From positions 1 through 64,000 of the forward strand of contig NZ_CANLTR010000002.1 in assembly GCF_947494055.1 (NCBI RefSeq): 64,000 bases of DNA, given 5' to 3'. Each line of letters opens with the position of its first letter. The stretch's first letter is position 1. This DNA comes from an uncultured Jannaschia sp. GTDB taxonomy: Bacteria > Pseudomonadota > Alphaproteobacteria > Rhodobacterales > Rhodobacteraceae. Of this stretch, positions 9,182 through 20,527 are shown piece after piece. A program made the translations under genes and the position numbers. The notes beneath the pieces are model-generated. The model made no database searches, was not told where the DNA came from, and worked only from the letters and a program-made list of their open reading frames with translations.

Positions 9182-9451
9182 CTACATTCCCTCGCCGAAG
9201 AAATCGGCGACCAAGGCCGCCAGCGCGTCCATCAAGGGTTCCGCCTCGGCGCCGGACGTCTCGACCTCGATCCTGTCGCCGCGGGAGGCGGCGAGCATCA
9301 GGAGCCCCATGATCGAGTCGCCGGTCGCTTCCATCCCGTCGCGCCGGATCCACGCCCGTGCATCGAAGCGCTCCACCGTCTCGACGAACTTCGCCGAGGC
9401 ACGCGCGTGAAGCCCCTTCTCGTTCACGATTTCGAGTTGTCGTGTGGCCAT
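9182..9451 (-). CDS. HPr family phosphocarrier protein
   Basis: An 89-aa HPr. The phosphorylatable histidine is H15 in NEKGLHARASAKFV and the regulatory serine site lies in ATGDSIMGLLML. In alphaproteobacteria such HPr proteins belong to a nitrogen-type or regulatory PTS rather than sugar uptake. A second ATG at 9454 is directly adjacent; 9451 keeps H15 numbering and gives better spacing to the GGGGGG ribosome site. It lies 23 bp downstream of the EIIA gene and ends 4 bp from the convergent dehydrogenase gene. Confidence 0.93.
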   Translation of the reverse strand: MATRQLEIVNEKGLHARASAKFVETVERFDARAWIRRDGMEATGDSIMGLLMLAASRGDRIEVETSGAEAEPLMDALAALVADFFGEGM

Positions 9452-9477
9452 CATCCCCCCGAGCGGTCAACCCGCTC

Positions 9478-9870
9478 TCAGGCGGCCGGTCCCTGTGCCA
9501 CGTCCATATACCGCGTTCCGGCCGCTTTCGCCAAGGCCACCGCCTCGGCCAGGGGCTTCGACCGACTACGCGTCAGCTTGATCAGCGCCGGAAGGTTCGC
9601 GCCGTAGAAGATTACTCGATCCTGGGGCCGGCAGGCGCATTTGGCGAGGTTCGAGGGTGAGCCTCCGTAGAGATCCGTCACCACGATCACGCCGTCGCCC
9701 GAATCGACGCTGTCGGCCGCGGCGCAGATCTCGGCCGCCTTGCCGTCACGATCGCAGGAAGCAGCGACCGAGATCGCGCGGAACCCCTCCTGCGGCCCCA
9801 TGACATGCTCGACGGCAAGCCGGTATTCCTCTGCGAGCCCGCCATGGGCGACGATGACGATGCCGATCAT
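9478..9870 (-). CDS. PTS EIIA component, mannose family (regulatory)
   Basis: A 130-aa EIIA-Man fold protein starting MIGIVIVAHGGLAEEY, where H9 is the phosphorylation site. The central GVIVVTDLYGGSPSN is the family signature. No EIIB, EIIC or EIID genes are near, so it is a stand-alone regulatory EIIA accepting phosphate from HPr. It overlaps rapZ by 4 nt and precedes HPr, forming one operon. In relatives this protein is linked to ChvG/ChvI and HprK control; that link here is by context. Confidence 0.9.
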   Translation of the reverse strand: MIGIVIVAHGGLAEEYRLAVEHVMGPQEGFRAISVAASCDRDGKAAEICAAADSVDSGDGVIVVTDLYGGSPSNLAKCACRPQDRVIFYGANLPALIKLTRSRSKPLAEAVALAKAAGTRYMDVAQGPAA

Positions 9871-10787
9871 GCGGCGGATACCCCGTGGTCCCGTGTCCCC
9901 GGACCCTTGTCGACCGCCCCGTTGCCGCGGCGGTCCAATTCCCGATGTCGTTTAGATACCTGCCACCCTTGCTCGGCAAGGGTTTCGCAGAGCATTTCCG
10001 TGACGGCAACCGAGCGGTGCCGCCCCCCGGTGCAGCCGAACCCGATGCCCAGATGGGCCCGCCCCTCGTCGCGATAGGCCGGCAGGAGCGACAGGATCAA
10101 GCCACGCGTGCGGTCGTAGAAATCCGCAAACCGCGGATCGGCCACGACGTGATCGCGGACCTGTCCATCCTGACCGGTCCCCTGTCTGAGATCCGCGACC
10201 CAGTGCGGGTTCGACAGGAACCGCACGTCCATCACGATGTCGAGACCGCGCGGCACGCCGCGCTTGTAGCTGAACGATTGCACTGAAATCGCCAGTCGGC
10301 GGTCGTCCTCGCCGAACCAACGCAGCACCTCGGCCTTCAAGTCGTGCACGGTCAGGGCAGTCGTGTCGATGACGACGTCTGCATGATCGGGCACATCCGC
10401 AAGTATCGAGATCTCACGTGCCACACCCGTTTCGACATCCTCGAACGGCGCCAGCGGATGACGGCGACGCGTGGAGGAGAACCGTGCGACGAGGGTGTCC
10501 GGCGCGCAATCGAGATAGAGCAGGCGGACCGCGAAGTCGGGTCGCGTGCGCAGCCGAGCTGCGAGCGACAGCAACGCGTCCACGCTGAAGTCGCGGTTTC
10601 GGACATCGATGCCGAGGGCCAGCGGCCGGTCCGTCCCCGTCTCGAGCAGGCGCGCGGTCAGCGAAAGCGGTAAATTGTCGATGACCTCGAACCCGGCATC
10701 CTCCAGCGCATGGATCGCCGTCGAGCGCCCGGCCCCGGAGGGCCCGGTCACGAGGATAAGGTCGATGGAGTTTGTGGAATGGGTCAT
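9867..10787 (-). CDS. rapZ: RNase adapter protein RapZ / YvcJ-type nucleotide-binding protein
   Basis: A 306-aa member of the RapZ family. The N-terminal P-loop reads LVTGPSGAGRSTAIHALEDA, in which arginine replaces the usual Walker lysine; I recall this as common in alphaproteobacterial members. The conserved IDNLP follows. The C-terminal domain has FGCTGGRHRSVAVTE. In E. coli RapZ targets GlmZ RNA to RNase E; the alphaproteobacterial role is less certain. The last 20 or so residues (from NGAVDKG) are a poorly conserved tail. Confidence 0.9.
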   Translation of the reverse strand: MTHSTNSIDLILVTGPSGAGRSTAIHALEDAGFEVIDNLPLSLTARLLETGTDRPLALGIDVRNRDFSVDALLSLAARLRTRPDFAVRLLYLDCAPDTLVARFSSTRRRHPLAPFEDVETGVAREISILADVPDHADVVIDTTALTVHDLKAEVLRWFGEDDRRLAISVQSFSYKRGVPRGLDIVMDVRFLSNPHWVADLRQGTGQDGQVRDHVVADPRFADFYDRTRGLILSLLPAYRDEGRAHLGIGFGCTGGRHRSVAVTEMLCETLAEQGWQVSKRHRELDRRGNGAVDKGPGTRDHGVSAA

Positions 10788-10854
10788 GGCGATGATCTGG
10801 CTATGCCATAGATATGTTTCCGAAGGCTTTCCGGAAGACGGCCCGGACGGATGC

Positions 10855-11319
10855 TCACGTCGCGGTGAGCCAGAGCGCGACCTTCGCCGCGGTATCGTGA
10901 CGGGCCGGGTGACGCAGAAGGGGCAGCGAACAACCCAGCAGGCATACGATCTCTGCGTCCGGCAACCGCGCCGCCGATGCCCCGAGATGCAGAACCGCCT
11001 TGAGCGCGGTCGCCCCCTCGTCCGGTACCGTCACGATTCCCAGACCACGCAGCTCCATGCAGGACGGTGCGTGCTCCGGACGCGCCCCGGTCAGGCTCGC
11101 ACCGGTCCGCGTCACGACAACTACATCGTCGGAGACGAGCTTGGCCCCCATCATGATGAGCTGTGCGGCGAGTCCCGTCTTGCCCGCGCCGGCGCCACCC
11201 AGGACGAGCAGACCGCGCCCGTTCAACGCGATCGCGGTTCCGTGAATCGTCCCGCGATCCGTATGCGTCCGGTGCAGGCGGAAGAGCGCGTCGCCGTCGA
11301 TCGCATCTTCGGCGGCCAC
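10855..11319 (-). CDS. hprK: Short HPr kinase/phosphorylase (C-terminal catalytic domain only)
   Basis: A protein of about 154 aa with a P-loop, LVLGGAGAGKTGLAAQL, and the Asp pair motif KLVSDDVVVV of bifunctional HPr kinase/phosphorylase. The family's N-terminal domain, found in Firmicutes enzymes of about 310 aa, is absent, as is usual for alphaproteobacterial HprK. There is no ATG; the GTG at 11319, 11 nt after the chvG stop, is the most plausible start, but the ribosome site is weak. It phosphorylates HPr on serine. The gene follows chvG, and rapZ comes 67 bp later. Confidence 0.88.
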   Translation of the reverse strand: MAAEDAIDGDALFRLHRTHTDRGTIHGTAIALNGRGLLVLGGAGAGKTGLAAQLIMMGAKLVSDDVVVVTRTGASLTGARPEHAPSCMELRGLGIVTVPDEGATALKAVLHLGASAARLPDAEIVCLLGCSLPLLRHPARHDTAAKVALWLTAT

Positions 11320-11330
11320 CCGATCGCCCG

Positions 11331-13070
11331 TCAGACCGGAAGGCCGACGACGAAGCGCGCCCCCAGCGGTTCGGAGGTGATGTCCATATCGGTCGGGCGG
11401 ATGTTCTCGGCCCAGATCACGCCGCCATGCGCCTCGACGATCTGTTTGGAGATGGCGAGGCCGAGGCCGGAATGGTTGCCGAACTGCTGCACGGGGCGCT
11501 CGGAATAGAAGCGGTTGAAGACCTTGGTCAATGCGGCTTCCGGGATTCCGGGCCCGGTATCCTCGACGACGACGAGGACGCGATTGTCGCGTCGCCGCAT
11601 CCACACGCGGACCGCGTCGCCCGCCTCGCAGAAGGACAGCGCGTTGGTGATGAGGTTCACGAAGACCTGCGCGACACGTGCCTCGAGGCCCATGATGACG
11701 ACCGGCTCCCGCGGCAGGTCGGTGATGAAGTCGATCCCCTGCGCGTCGGCCTCCTGCGCATGGTAGATGCCGAGATTGGTGATCATCTTCACCAGGTCGA
11801 AGGATTCCTCCTCCTCCTTCACCAGTTCGCTGTCCAGCCGCGACGCGTTCGAGATGTCGGAAACGAGGCGATCGAGCCGCCGCACGTCGTGCTCGATCAC
11901 CTCGAGCAGCCGGTGCCGCTGCTCGTCCGTCTTCGCCAAGCGCATCGTGCCCACGGCGGACCGAAGCGAAGCGAGCGGGTTCTTGATCTCGTGCGCGACG
12001 TCGGCCGCGAATTGCTCGTTCAGGTCGATCCGGTCGTAGAGCGCGCCGACCATGCCGCGAAGCGCCCCCGAAAGCCGTCCGATCTCGTCGGGCCGTGCAG
12101 TCAGGTCCGGGATGCGGACACGCTGCGGCGACATCTTGCGGGCGTGGCGGTCGCGACCGAGCTCGGCCGCCGCCGAGAGGTCGGAGAGAGGGTTGGCGAT
12201 CGTCGAGGCGAGAACCAGGCTCAGACCGATCGACACGAGAAGCGCGATGACGAACATCTGCAGCAGCTGCTCGCGCTCCACACGGACCAGCGCGTCGATC
12301 TCGCCCGCACGCGTCGTCACCGAGATCGTGCCCGTCTGCGAGCCCCCGAACATGATCGGCGTGACGACCGTGAAGAGCCGGCCCTCGGCCCCATTGTAGC
12401 CGCGGATGATCGTTTCCCCCGGTCGGGCCTCGGCCACGAGATCCCGGGCCATTGCCTCTGGATCGGGCGCAAGGCCTTCGTCCGGATCGAAGAGCGCCGA
12501 GACGAGTTCCCACAGCCGGTTCAGCGCGGAGGTGATGACCGTCGTCTTCTGCGGCGTCGCGTTCAAACCCGACACGGCGGTCGGTTGCGCGTCGCCGATA
12601 TCCGTTGCGACCATGCCCCCGCGCGTGTCGAAGACGTGCACGGTGACGCCAGGCGGCATCTCGATTCCGTCGAGCACCGCGCGCACGTCCCTCCCGTCGT
12701 CCGAAGCGAGGCCGAGCGGCGCATCTTCCGGTAACGAAGCCTCGATAACCTCCGCGAGCAGCAGTGCTTCGGTCACGAGCCCCTGCTCGCGCTGCACGAT
12801 CAGGCTGTCACGCGACGGGTTGAGAAACAGCACGCCGCCCACCAGCGTGAGCATGGCGAGCAGGTTGAAGAAGATGATCTTCCGCGCGATCGGCGACCGG
12901 TCGAGCGAGAACAGGCCCCGTCCGTCGCGCGCGCCGTCGGGCTCACCGTCGAAGGCCGATGTCGCGGATTGCGACCCGGAAGGAAACCCACGCGCAGCAT
13001 TGCGGTGGCGTCGAAACCTGCCACGGCCGGACGTATCGGCCTCGATCTCGAGATCGGTCGCGGAGGCCAT
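11331..13070 (-). CDS. chvG: Sensor histidine kinase ChvG/ExoS type
   Basis: A 579-aa inner-membrane kinase. A charged cytoplasmic N-terminus of about 60 residues is followed by TM1 (about 64-84), a periplasmic sensor of about 185 residues, TM2 (about 271-292), and a HAMP linker. The H-box FAADVAHEIKNPLASLRSAV contains H360. The ATPase domain has N-box NLITNALSFCE, DTGPGIP and a G-rich GNHSGLGLAIS. It senses acid or envelope stress in Agrobacterium, Sinorhizobium and Caulobacter homologues and phosphorylates ChvI. ATG 13070 lies 10 bp after the chvI stop. Confidence 0.94.
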   Translation of the reverse strand: MASATDLEIEADTSGRGRFRRHRNAARGFPSGSQSATSAFDGEPDGARDGRGLFSLDRSPIARKIIFFNLLAMLTLVGGVLFLNPSRDSLIVQREQGLVTEALLLAEVIEASLPEDAPLGLASDDGRDVRAVLDGIEMPPGVTVHVFDTRGGMVATDIGDAQPTAVSGLNATPQKTTVITSALNRLWELVSALFDPDEGLAPDPEAMARDLVAEARPGETIIRGYNGAEGRLFTVVTPIMFGGSQTGTISVTTRAGEIDALVRVEREQLLQMFVIALLVSIGLSLVLASTIANPLSDLSAAAELGRDRHARKMSPQRVRIPDLTARPDEIGRLSGALRGMVGALYDRIDLNEQFAADVAHEIKNPLASLRSAVGTMRLAKTDEQRHRLLEVIEHDVRRLDRLVSDISNASRLDSELVKEEEESFDLVKMITNLGIYHAQEADAQGIDFITDLPREPVVIMGLEARVAQVFVNLITNALSFCEAGDAVRVWMRRRDNRVLVVVEDTGPGIPEAALTKVFNRFYSERPVQQFGNHSGLGLAISKQIVEAHGGVIWAENIRPTDMDITSEPLGARFVVGLPV

Positions 13071-13080
13071 CTTGCGGAGC

Positions 13081-13782
13081 CTATTCCTCGTTGTAGCGGT
13101 AGCCGATGCCGTAGAGCGTTTCGATCGCGGTGAATTCGGGGTCGGCGGCGCGCATCTTCTTGCGCAGGCGCTTGATGTGGCTGTCGATGGTCCGGTCGTC
13201 GACATAGACCTGATCGTCGTAGGCGACGTCCATGAGCTGGTCGCGGGACTTCACGAAGCCCGGGCGCTGCGCCAGCGCCTGCAGGAGCAGGAACTCCGTC
13301 ACGGTCAGCGTGACGTCGCGGCCCTTCCACTTCACAGCGTGGCGCAGGGGGTCCATCGACAGCTCGCCGCGGACCATGACCTGCGTGTCCTCGGGCGTGT
13401 CGGTCTCGTCAGAGGCGATCGCTTCCTGCCGGCGAAGGATCGCCCGGATGCGCTCGACGAGGAGCCGCTGGCTGAAGGGTTTGCGGACGTAGTCGTCGGC
13501 CCCCATGCGCAGGCCGAGGACCTCGTCGATCTCGTCGTCCTTCGAGGTCAGGAAGATGACCGGGACAGAGGATCGCTGCCGCAGCCGCTGCAGCAGGTCC
13601 ATCCCGTCCATGCGCGGCATCTTGATGTCGAACACGCCCAGATCGGGAAGCTGCTTGCCGAAGGCGTCGAGCGCGCTCTGACCGTCGTTGTAGGTCTCGA
13701 CCTCGAAGCCTTCCGCCTCGAGAGTCATGGAAACGGACGTCAGGATATTCCTGTCGTCGTCGACGAGCGCGATCCGCGACAT
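13081..13782 (-). CDS. chvI: Response regulator ChvI
   Basis: A 233-aa OmpR-family regulator. The receiver domain has the acidic pair at residues 8-10 (VDDDRN), phospho-acceptor D52 in [10 protein letters not shown], the conserved FLTSKDDE and the lysine in YVRKPFSQ. The C-terminal winged helix ends [19 protein letters not shown] and [12 protein letters not shown]. The start [14 protein letters not shown] is typical. In relatives it controls envelope, exopolysaccharide and acid responses, and here it is likely to control the adjacent pckA and PTS genes. Confidence 0.95.
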   Translation of the reverse strand: MSRIALVDDDRNILTSVSMTLEAEGFEVETYNDGQSALDAFGKQLPDLGVFDIKMPRMDGMDLLQRLRQRSSVPVIFLTSKDDEIDEVLGLRMGADDYVRKPFSQRLLVERIRAILRRQEAIASDETDTPEDTQVMVRGELSMDPLRHAVKWKGRDVTLTVTEFLLLQALAQRPGFVKSRDQLMDVAYDDQVYVDDRTIDSHIKRLRKKMRAADPEFTAIETLYGIGYRYNEE

Positions 13783-14092
13783 GCCATCGTCCTCTGGTTG
13801 CCTGTCAATTCTACTGCCGGTGTTTTGTCGCAAGGTCCGCGAAAACCACCGGCGTATTCAACTCAATTCGCGAACCAAGTGATTCGCAGGGCGGACTGTG
13901 GCCCGTGTGCAATTACTGTCGGGTTAAGTCATTGTCCGCGACCCGGCACAAGTTTTCGCTAACACGGCGGGATGGTGGCGCTAACGAGGCCTTCCCCCCT
14001 CCGGCCGCCATGTTACATCTCTGCGACAGGTCGAAAATTCCGTCGAGGGGGCGGAAGTTGTCGTCCTGACCCTATGGTGGAGGAGCCAGACA
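13783..14092 (+). promoter_or_regulatory. Divergent control region between chvI and pckA (310 bp, no gene)
   Basis: No credible reading frame. The stretch is locally less GC-rich than its flanks, notably about 13800-13970. It must hold the promoters of both divergent genes. A direct repeat CGCTAAC occurs at about 13957 and 13979. GGTGGAGGAG at about 14076-14085 is the pckA ribosome site. I cannot assign -35/-10 boxes with confidence. Confidence 0.5.
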
Positions 14093-15672
<1,580 letters not shown>

Positions 15673-15688
<16 letters not shown>

Positions 15689-16197
15689 TCCCGGCGATCC
15701 TGTCGCTCGTCGTCGCAGCATCGCCCGGCGGCGTAGCGGCGGATGTCCGGCTCGTCGAGGCGGGCATCATCTGTCCGCGGGAAAGCAGCGGAGAACTCGT
15801 CCCGGCGCCCCGGACCGAGGCCGGGCATATACGGCTCATCGACGAGTCCCTCGGCTTCGACCTCCTCTCCCGAACCGTCCCGACGATGGACGGCCTCAGC
15901 TTCGGCTTCCGCACCGAACTCGAACCGGGCGTGAGCCTCCGCGACGTCACGGTCGTGGTCACGCATCCCCCGATGGGCGCAGCGGCGGTCGTTCGCGAGG
16001 AATGGGACGACGTGCTGGCCGCGAACGACGCAAGCCTCAATCTCTTCACCTTCGAGGAAGCCTACGAGAAGGTTCCCGGCATCTGGACCTTCGCCATCGA
16101 GGTCGACGGACAGCCGGTCGTCACCGTCCCCTTCGAGGTGACGAAGACCGACGGTCGCAACGAAGTGGAGCGGGCCTGCTTTCAGTTCTTGTCCTGA
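15673..16197 (+). CDS. DUF3859-family exported protein
   Basis: A 174-aa protein with a clear signal peptide ([20 protein letters not shown], then VAA) and a mature domain with [17 protein letters not shown] and VVVTHPPMG, which I associate with DUF3859. It is probably periplasmic; the function is unknown. The ATG lies inside the end of pckA (16-nt overlap, different frame), so it is probably coupled to pckA. It ends 5 bp from the convergent permease gene. Confidence 0.75.
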
Positions 16198-16202
16198 ACG
16201 TC

Positions 16203-16961
16203 CTAGCCAGCAAAACCCTTCCGGATCAGATTCAGCCCGGCCACGATCAGCACGATCAGGGTCACCTTGCGAAACAGCGCCTGATCCATCCGGTCCTGCA
16301 GCTTGAAGCCGATCCCCATTCCGATGAGCGCGGCCGGCAGCAGCGACGCCGAGAACCACACCGTCTCGCCGTTCAGAATGCCGGAGCGCAGATGCGCCAG
16401 GACCAGCATGACCGAACCGGCGCCGTAGATGACGCCCTGCACGACCATCTGCCGCGCTTTCGGCGTGTCGATCGCCATCAGGTACAGCACCGTCGTCGGC
16501 CCCCAGGTCCCGGCCAGTCCGCCGAGCAGTCCGGAGACGAGACCGATCGTCCATTCCGCCATCGTCCGTCGCTCCGGCGGAATCGACATTCGAAATCCGG
16601 TGAGTTGCAACAGTGACAGCATGACGACCGGAATGCCGAGGATGAAGTAGAACGCGTCCTGCGGGATCGCCGTCACGAGCTGCGCCGCGCCGAAGATCGC
16701 CACCATCACGATCAGCAGGTATCGCCAGTGGCTCCGGGCCGCGTCGAGCGCTTCGCCGGGTCCCTGCCGGCCGATCTGCCAGACATTGGTCAGGAGGACC
16801 GAGACGAGAATGCCGGCAAGCGAGAGCCAGGGATCGAGGAAGCTCGACAACCCCGAAAGCATCACGAGCGGCAGCGCGAAGCCCACCAGCCCCTTGACGA
16901 TGCCTCCGAACGTCGCGATCGCGAGCGACAGGGTCCAGGTTAGCGGGGTGAGCGTGTCCAT
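16203..16961 (-). CDS. TauE/SafE family membrane permease
   Basis: A 252-aa integral membrane protein with about eight hydrophobic helices and the two-fold internal similarity of the TauE/SafE family: GIVKGLVGFALPLVMLSGL in the first half and GLVSGLLGGLAGTWGPTTVL in the second. These proteins export sulfite, sulfoacetate or other organic anions; the substrate is not evident here. The ATG at 16961 (MDTLTPLTW) gives the first helix its usual position. It lies downstream of recO on the same strand, 51 bp away. Confidence 0.88.
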   Translation of the reverse strand: MDTLTPLTWTLSLAIATFGGIVKGLVGFALPLVMLSGLSSFLDPWLSLAGILVSVLLTNVWQIGRQGPGEALDAARSHWRYLLIVMVAIFGAAQLVTAIPQDAFYFILGIPVVMLSLLQLTGFRMSIPPERRTMAEWTIGLVSGLLGGLAGTWGPTTVLYLMAIDTPKARQMVVQGVIYGAGSVMLVLAHLRSGILNGETVWFSASLLPAALIGMGIGFKLQDRMDQALFRKVTLIVLIVAGLNLIRKGFAG

Positions 16962-17012
16962 TCCGACCGCATAGGCCGCCGCCGCAGGAGGGGCCAGCCC
17001 CGACCTTCGCAC

Positions 17013-17738
17013 TCAACGCGCGGCGCCGAGCTCCGACAGGAGGCGCCGCCGCGCCGCCGGGATCGGCCGGTCGCCCAGGGACGGCGCCATCCGCTTCTCG
17101 AGGAAGTGGCCCGTCACTTCGAGTGCCGCGCGAACCCGGTCGAGGTCGGGATCCGCGCCGACGAGCATTTCGGGCATCGGCAGCAACCGGTCCGCCCAGG
17201 CGCCCGCCCCCTGCCGGCTCACCGCCTGACCGCTGCGTGGTGAGACGTAGACGAGATCGTCCGTTGCACCGGTCACCGCGCAGCGCCCCAGATGCAGTCG
17301 GAATCCCGTCACGTCGAGCAGCGCCGCCTCCCAGAAGACGTAATCGTTGAGCCAACCCTCTCCCGTGACGATCGCGTCGCAGAGCGATTCCGTGCGCGGC
17401 TGGAAGTCCGGCATCTCCTCACGCTCGGGCAAGGCGAAGGTGCAGAGCGCGCAGACCGCGCTGAGCGCCGACAGCCGCAGCGGATCGGACAGGACCGCCC
17501 CTGCCCGACTGCGACGCAGTTCCACGCTCCAGGTCCCCAGATGCCCTTCCAGACGCGCTCGCCACATCGCGTCGAGCTGGTTGCCCGGCTGCAGCATCGG
17601 TGCCTTCCGTCGCGACACGCCGCCATGCACGACGCCCAGATGCCGCCCGTGCGCACGGGTGAAGAGTTCGAGGATCACCGATGTCTCGCCGTGGGACCGC
17701 GCGGCGAGGACGATGCCTTCGTCGCGCCATTCGATCAC
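17013..17738 (-). CDS. recO: DNA repair protein RecO
   Basis: A 241-aa RecO, which loads RecA onto SSB-coated DNA in the RecFOR pathway. The N-terminal OB-fold strand reads IEWRDEGIVLAARSHGETS, followed by HGGVSRRKAPMLQPGN; the helical C-terminal part has the FRLHLGRCAVTG region and ends in a conserved arginine cluster. Only one of the usual zinc cysteines is obvious. The GTG start at 17738 overlaps the DUF1491 stop by 4 nt. It is the last gene of the era operon. Confidence 0.93.
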   Translation of the reverse strand: MIEWRDEGIVLAARSHGETSVILELFTRAHGRHLGVVHGGVSRRKAPMLQPGNQLDAMWRARLEGHLGTWSVELRRSRAGAVLSDPLRLSALSAVCALCTFALPEREEMPDFQPRTESLCDAIVTGEGWLNDYVFWEAALLDVTGFRLHLGRCAVTGATDDLVYVSPRSGQAVSRQGAGAWADRLLPMPEMLVGADPDLDRVRAALEVTGHFLEKRMAPSLGDRPIPAARRRLLSELGAAR

Positions 17739-18064
17739 GCGAACCCCTCCGCGTCGAGCAGGTGCCGGCCCGCTCGATCCTCCACCTCTAGCACCCAGAG
17801 ATCGGGATCGAATTTGGCCTGCCGGGAGATCGCCGCGTCGCATTCGGCTTCCGCCCCCTCGATCAGCACGACCCAGGCCCGGTCGCCTGTCATCAGGTCG
17901 AAGCTGCGCTGGTAGAGACGTGCCTGACCGTCGAGCGTGTTGAGCTTGACGAGAACCGCCCCGCCATCGTCGTCGCCGTGGCGGACGACGAAGCAGGCGA
18001 TGTTCAGAAGCTCCAGCCGCTTGCGGTAGGCGGACACCCAGATCGACGCCTTGAGCCGGCTCAC
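17735..18064 (-). CDS. DUF1491 family protein
   Basis: A 109-aa cytosolic protein starting MSRLKASIWVSAYRKRLEL, with AVLVKLNTLDGQARLYQR and DPDLWVLEVED, matching the DUF1491 family of alphaproteobacteria. The function is unknown. Its constant place between era and recO suggests a link to RNA or DNA processing, but there is no direct evidence. Confidence 0.85.
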   Translation of the reverse strand: MSRLKASIWVSAYRKRLELLNIACFVVRHGDDDGGAVLVKLNTLDGQARLYQRSFDLMTGDRAWVVLIEGAEAECDAAISRQAKFDPDLWVLEVEDRAGRHLLDAEGFA

Positions 18065-18082
18065 GCACGCCTCCCGACTGCG

Positions 18083-18994
18083 TCACCCATCGCGGAAGTC
18101 GAGACCGATCGCGTCGAAGCGCTCGCTCTCCTCGAGCCAGTTCGGGCGGACCTTTACCTGTAAGAACAGGTGTACGCGGTGCCCGAGGAACGTCTCGAGT
18201 TCGGCACGCGCGGCCTGCCCGACCGCCTTCGCCGTCTCCCCCTTGCGGCCCAGGACGATACCCTTGTGGCCGTCCCGCATGACGTAGATCACCTGATCGA
18301 TCCGCGCGGAGCCGTCCTCGCGCTGCTCCCAGTTCTCGGTCTCGACGGTGAGCTGGTAGGGTAGTTCCTGATGCAGACGCAGGGTCAGCTTCTCGCGGGT
18401 GATCTCGGCGGCGATCATCCGCACCGGCAGGTCGGCGATCTGATCCTCGGGATAGAGCCAGGGATGCTCGGGCAAGCGCGCGGCGAGATCGGCCCGGAGG
18501 TCGCCGACGCCGCGATCCTTCTCGGCGGAGATCATGAACGTCGCGTCGAAGGGGAAGCGGGCGTTCATCGTCTCGGTCAGCTTCAGGAGCCTGTCGGCCG
18601 GCACCCGGTCGATCTTGTTTATGGCCAGCAGGATCGGCTGGCCAGGCAAGCGCCTGTCCTCGAGCGAGGTCAGGATCGCCTCGACCCCATCGGTCAGCCC
18701 GCGATGCGCCTCGATGAGGAGGACGACGACATCGGCATCCGCCACTCCGGTCCAGGCCGCGGCGACCATCGCACGGTCGAGCCGGCGCTTCGGTCGGAAC
18801 AATCCCGGCGTGTCGACGAAGACGATCTGCGACGCCCCTTCCATCGCGACGCCGCGGATGCGGGCGCGCGTCGTCTGGACCTTGTGGGTCACGATCGAGA
18901 CCTTGGCTCCGACCATGCGGTTCAGCAGCGTGGACTTGCCCGCGTTCGGCTCTCCGATCAGCGCAACGAAGCCGGATCGCGTCACTTCACTCAC
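18083..18994 (-). CDS. era: GTPase Era
   Basis: A 303-aa GTPase needed for 16S rRNA maturation and 30S assembly. G1 is [15 protein letters not shown]2 lies in [12 protein letters not shown]3 is DTPGLF and G4 is NKID. The C-terminal KH domain has the [16 protein letters not shown] region that binds the 16S 3' end. It overlaps rnc by 8 nt, so RNase III and Era are made together. Confidence 0.97.
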   Translation of the reverse strand: MSEVTRSGFVALIGEPNAGKSTLLNRMVGAKVSIVTHKVQTTRARIRGVAMEGASQIVFVDTPGLFRPKRRLDRAMVAAAWTGVADADVVVLLIEAHRGLTDGVEAILTSLEDRRLPGQPILLAINKIDRVPADRLLKLTETMNARFPFDATFMISAEKDRGVGDLRADLAARLPEHPWLYPEDQIADLPVRMIAAEITREKLTLRLHQELPYQLTVETENWEQREDGSARIDQVIYVMRDGHKGIVLGRKGETAKAVGQAARAELETFLGHRVHLFLQVKVRPNWLEESERFDAIGLDFRDG

Positions 18995-19670
18995 CTGTCA
19001 CCTCCCGCAGAAGAGCCGTGGCCGCAGCCTGTTCCGCCGCGCGCTTGGACGTCGCCTCGCCACGACCCTCGCGGCCATTCCCGAGCCGCGCCACGATCCG
19101 AAAGACCGGGGCGTGGTCCGGGCCGGAGCGTTCGACCACCTCGTAGGTGGGCGGCGGCATGCCGCGGCCCTGTGCCCATTCCTGCAGCGTCGTCTTGGCA
19201 TCGCGCGCATCGGGCGCGACGGACGAGATCCGGTCGCCCCAGAGCCGCAGGATCACGCCGCGCGCCACCTCCAGCCCGCCATCCAGATAGACGGCCGCGA
19301 TCAGCGCCTCCATCGCGTCGCCGAGCAGCGCCATCTTGCGCCGCCCGCCCGTCATCTGCTCCGACTTGCCGAGCTTCAGGACGGCGCCGAGATCGATCTC
19401 CCGCGCGACCTCGGCACAGGTTTCCTTTCGGACGAGCGCGTTGAACCGCGGGGCGAGCTGCCCCTCCTCCGCGCGTTCGTCGTTCCGCATCACCGCCTCG
19501 GCGATGACCAGTCCGAGCACGCGGTCGCCCAGGAATTCGAGCCGCTGGTTGTCCGGCCGGGTCTCGGTGCCCAGGGAAGAATGCGTCACCGCGCGCAGGA
19601 GAACGTCCGGCCGCGCGAAATCGTGGCCGAGCCGCGCCTGGAACGCGGCCAGCTCGCGCCCCGGCTTCAA
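18987..19670 (-). CDS. rnc: Ribonuclease III
   Basis: A 227-aa dsRNA endonuclease processing rRNA precursors. The RNase III signature is [19 protein letters not shown], with the second acidic site in [18 protein letters not shown]. The C-terminal dsRBD begins at [12 protein letters not shown] and ends [15 protein letters not shown]. The start is a TTG at 19670 within the TTTGA overlap with the lepB stop, supported by GAGGAG 4-9 nt upstream. There is no ATG at the expected position. Confidence 0.95.
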   Translation of the reverse strand: MKPGRELAAFQARLGHDFARPDVLLRAVTHSSLGTETRPDNQRLEFLGDRVLGLVIAEAVMRNDERAEEGQLAPRFNALVRKETCAEVAREIDLGAVLKLGKSEQMTGGRRKMALLGDAMEALIAAVYLDGGLEVARGVILRLWGDRISSVAPDARDAKTTLQEWAQGRGMPPPTYEVVERSGPDHAPVFRIVARLGNGREGRGEATSKRAAEQAAATALLREVTGE

Positions 19671-20458
19671 ACGATCTCCTCGAAGAAGCGATCCAGACGC
19701 CATGTCCAGAAATAGAACATCTGTGCCCCGGCCGAGGAGAAGACGACCCGGTCCGCCCGGCCGATCAGGTTCTCGTAGGGCACGAAACCGACGCCCCCGA
19801 TCGAGCGCGGGACGCGGCTGTCGCGGGAATTGTCCCGGTTGTCGCCCATGAAGAAGTACTCGCCCTCGGGGACCGTGAAGACCGGCGTGTCGTCGGTGCC
19901 GGTACGACCGATGTCGAGGATCGAATGTGCCTCCTCCTCGCCGGGAAGGCGCTCGGCGAACCGCGCCTTGACGCATTCGCCGCCCGGGGCGACCGGCTCG
20001 TTCGCGCAGCGGGGCGTAAGCCGTTGCGGCCCCTGGGGTGCCTTGATCTCGACGAAGGGCTCGACCTCCTCGGTCGGGACCGGCTCGCCGTTGAGGTAGA
20101 GGCGTCCGTCGCGCATCTGAACCGTATCGCCGGGTACAGCAATCAGTCGCTTGATGAAGTCGGTTCCGTTCACCGGATGCCGGAACACGATCACGTCGCC
20201 CCGCTCGGGCTCGCCCCCGAACCAGCGGCCGTCGATGAAGGTGCACATCGAGAAGGGGCAGGAATACTGCGAATAGCCGTAGGCCATCTTGTTGACGAAC
20301 AGAAAGTCGCCGATCAGCAGCGTATCCTTCATTGAGCCCGACGGGATCCAGAACGGCTGGAAGAAGAGCGTCCGGAACACGCCCGCGATGACGAGCGCCC
20401 AGACGATCGTCTTGACGGTCTCGATCAGGCCTTCCTTCTTTTCCGCCTTCGCCACCAT
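19667..20458 (-). CDS. lepB: Signal peptidase I
   Basis: A 263-aa inner-membrane serine protease that cleaves Sec and Tat signal peptides. One N-terminal membrane helix (about residues 15-33) precedes catalytic S42 in [14 protein letters not shown] and catalytic K103 in [13 protein letters not shown]. The box [11 protein letters not shown] is conserved. It has an insert with three cysteines (CPFSMC and a later CANEP). Coupled to rnc by a 4-nt overlap. Confidence 0.96.
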   Translation of the reverse strand: MVAKAEKKEGLIETVKTIVWALVIAGVFRTLFFQPFWIPSGSMKDTLLIGDFLFVNKMAYGYSQYSCPFSMCTFIDGRWFGGEPERGDVIVFRHPVNGTDFIKRLIAVPGDTVQMRDGRLYLNGEPVPTEEVEPFVEIKAPQGPQRLTPRCANEPVAPGGECVKARFAERLPGEEEAHSILDIGRTGTDDTPVFTVPEGEYFFMGDNRDNSRDSRVPRSIGGVGFVPYENLIGRADRVVFSSAGAQMFYFWTWRLDRFFEEIV

Positions 20459-20527
20459 TCCTGTCGTCCCCGATGCCAGATCGCGCCTCCCCTGCCCCTT
20501 GCCCCCGATGCTGTCAACTGCTCCGGA

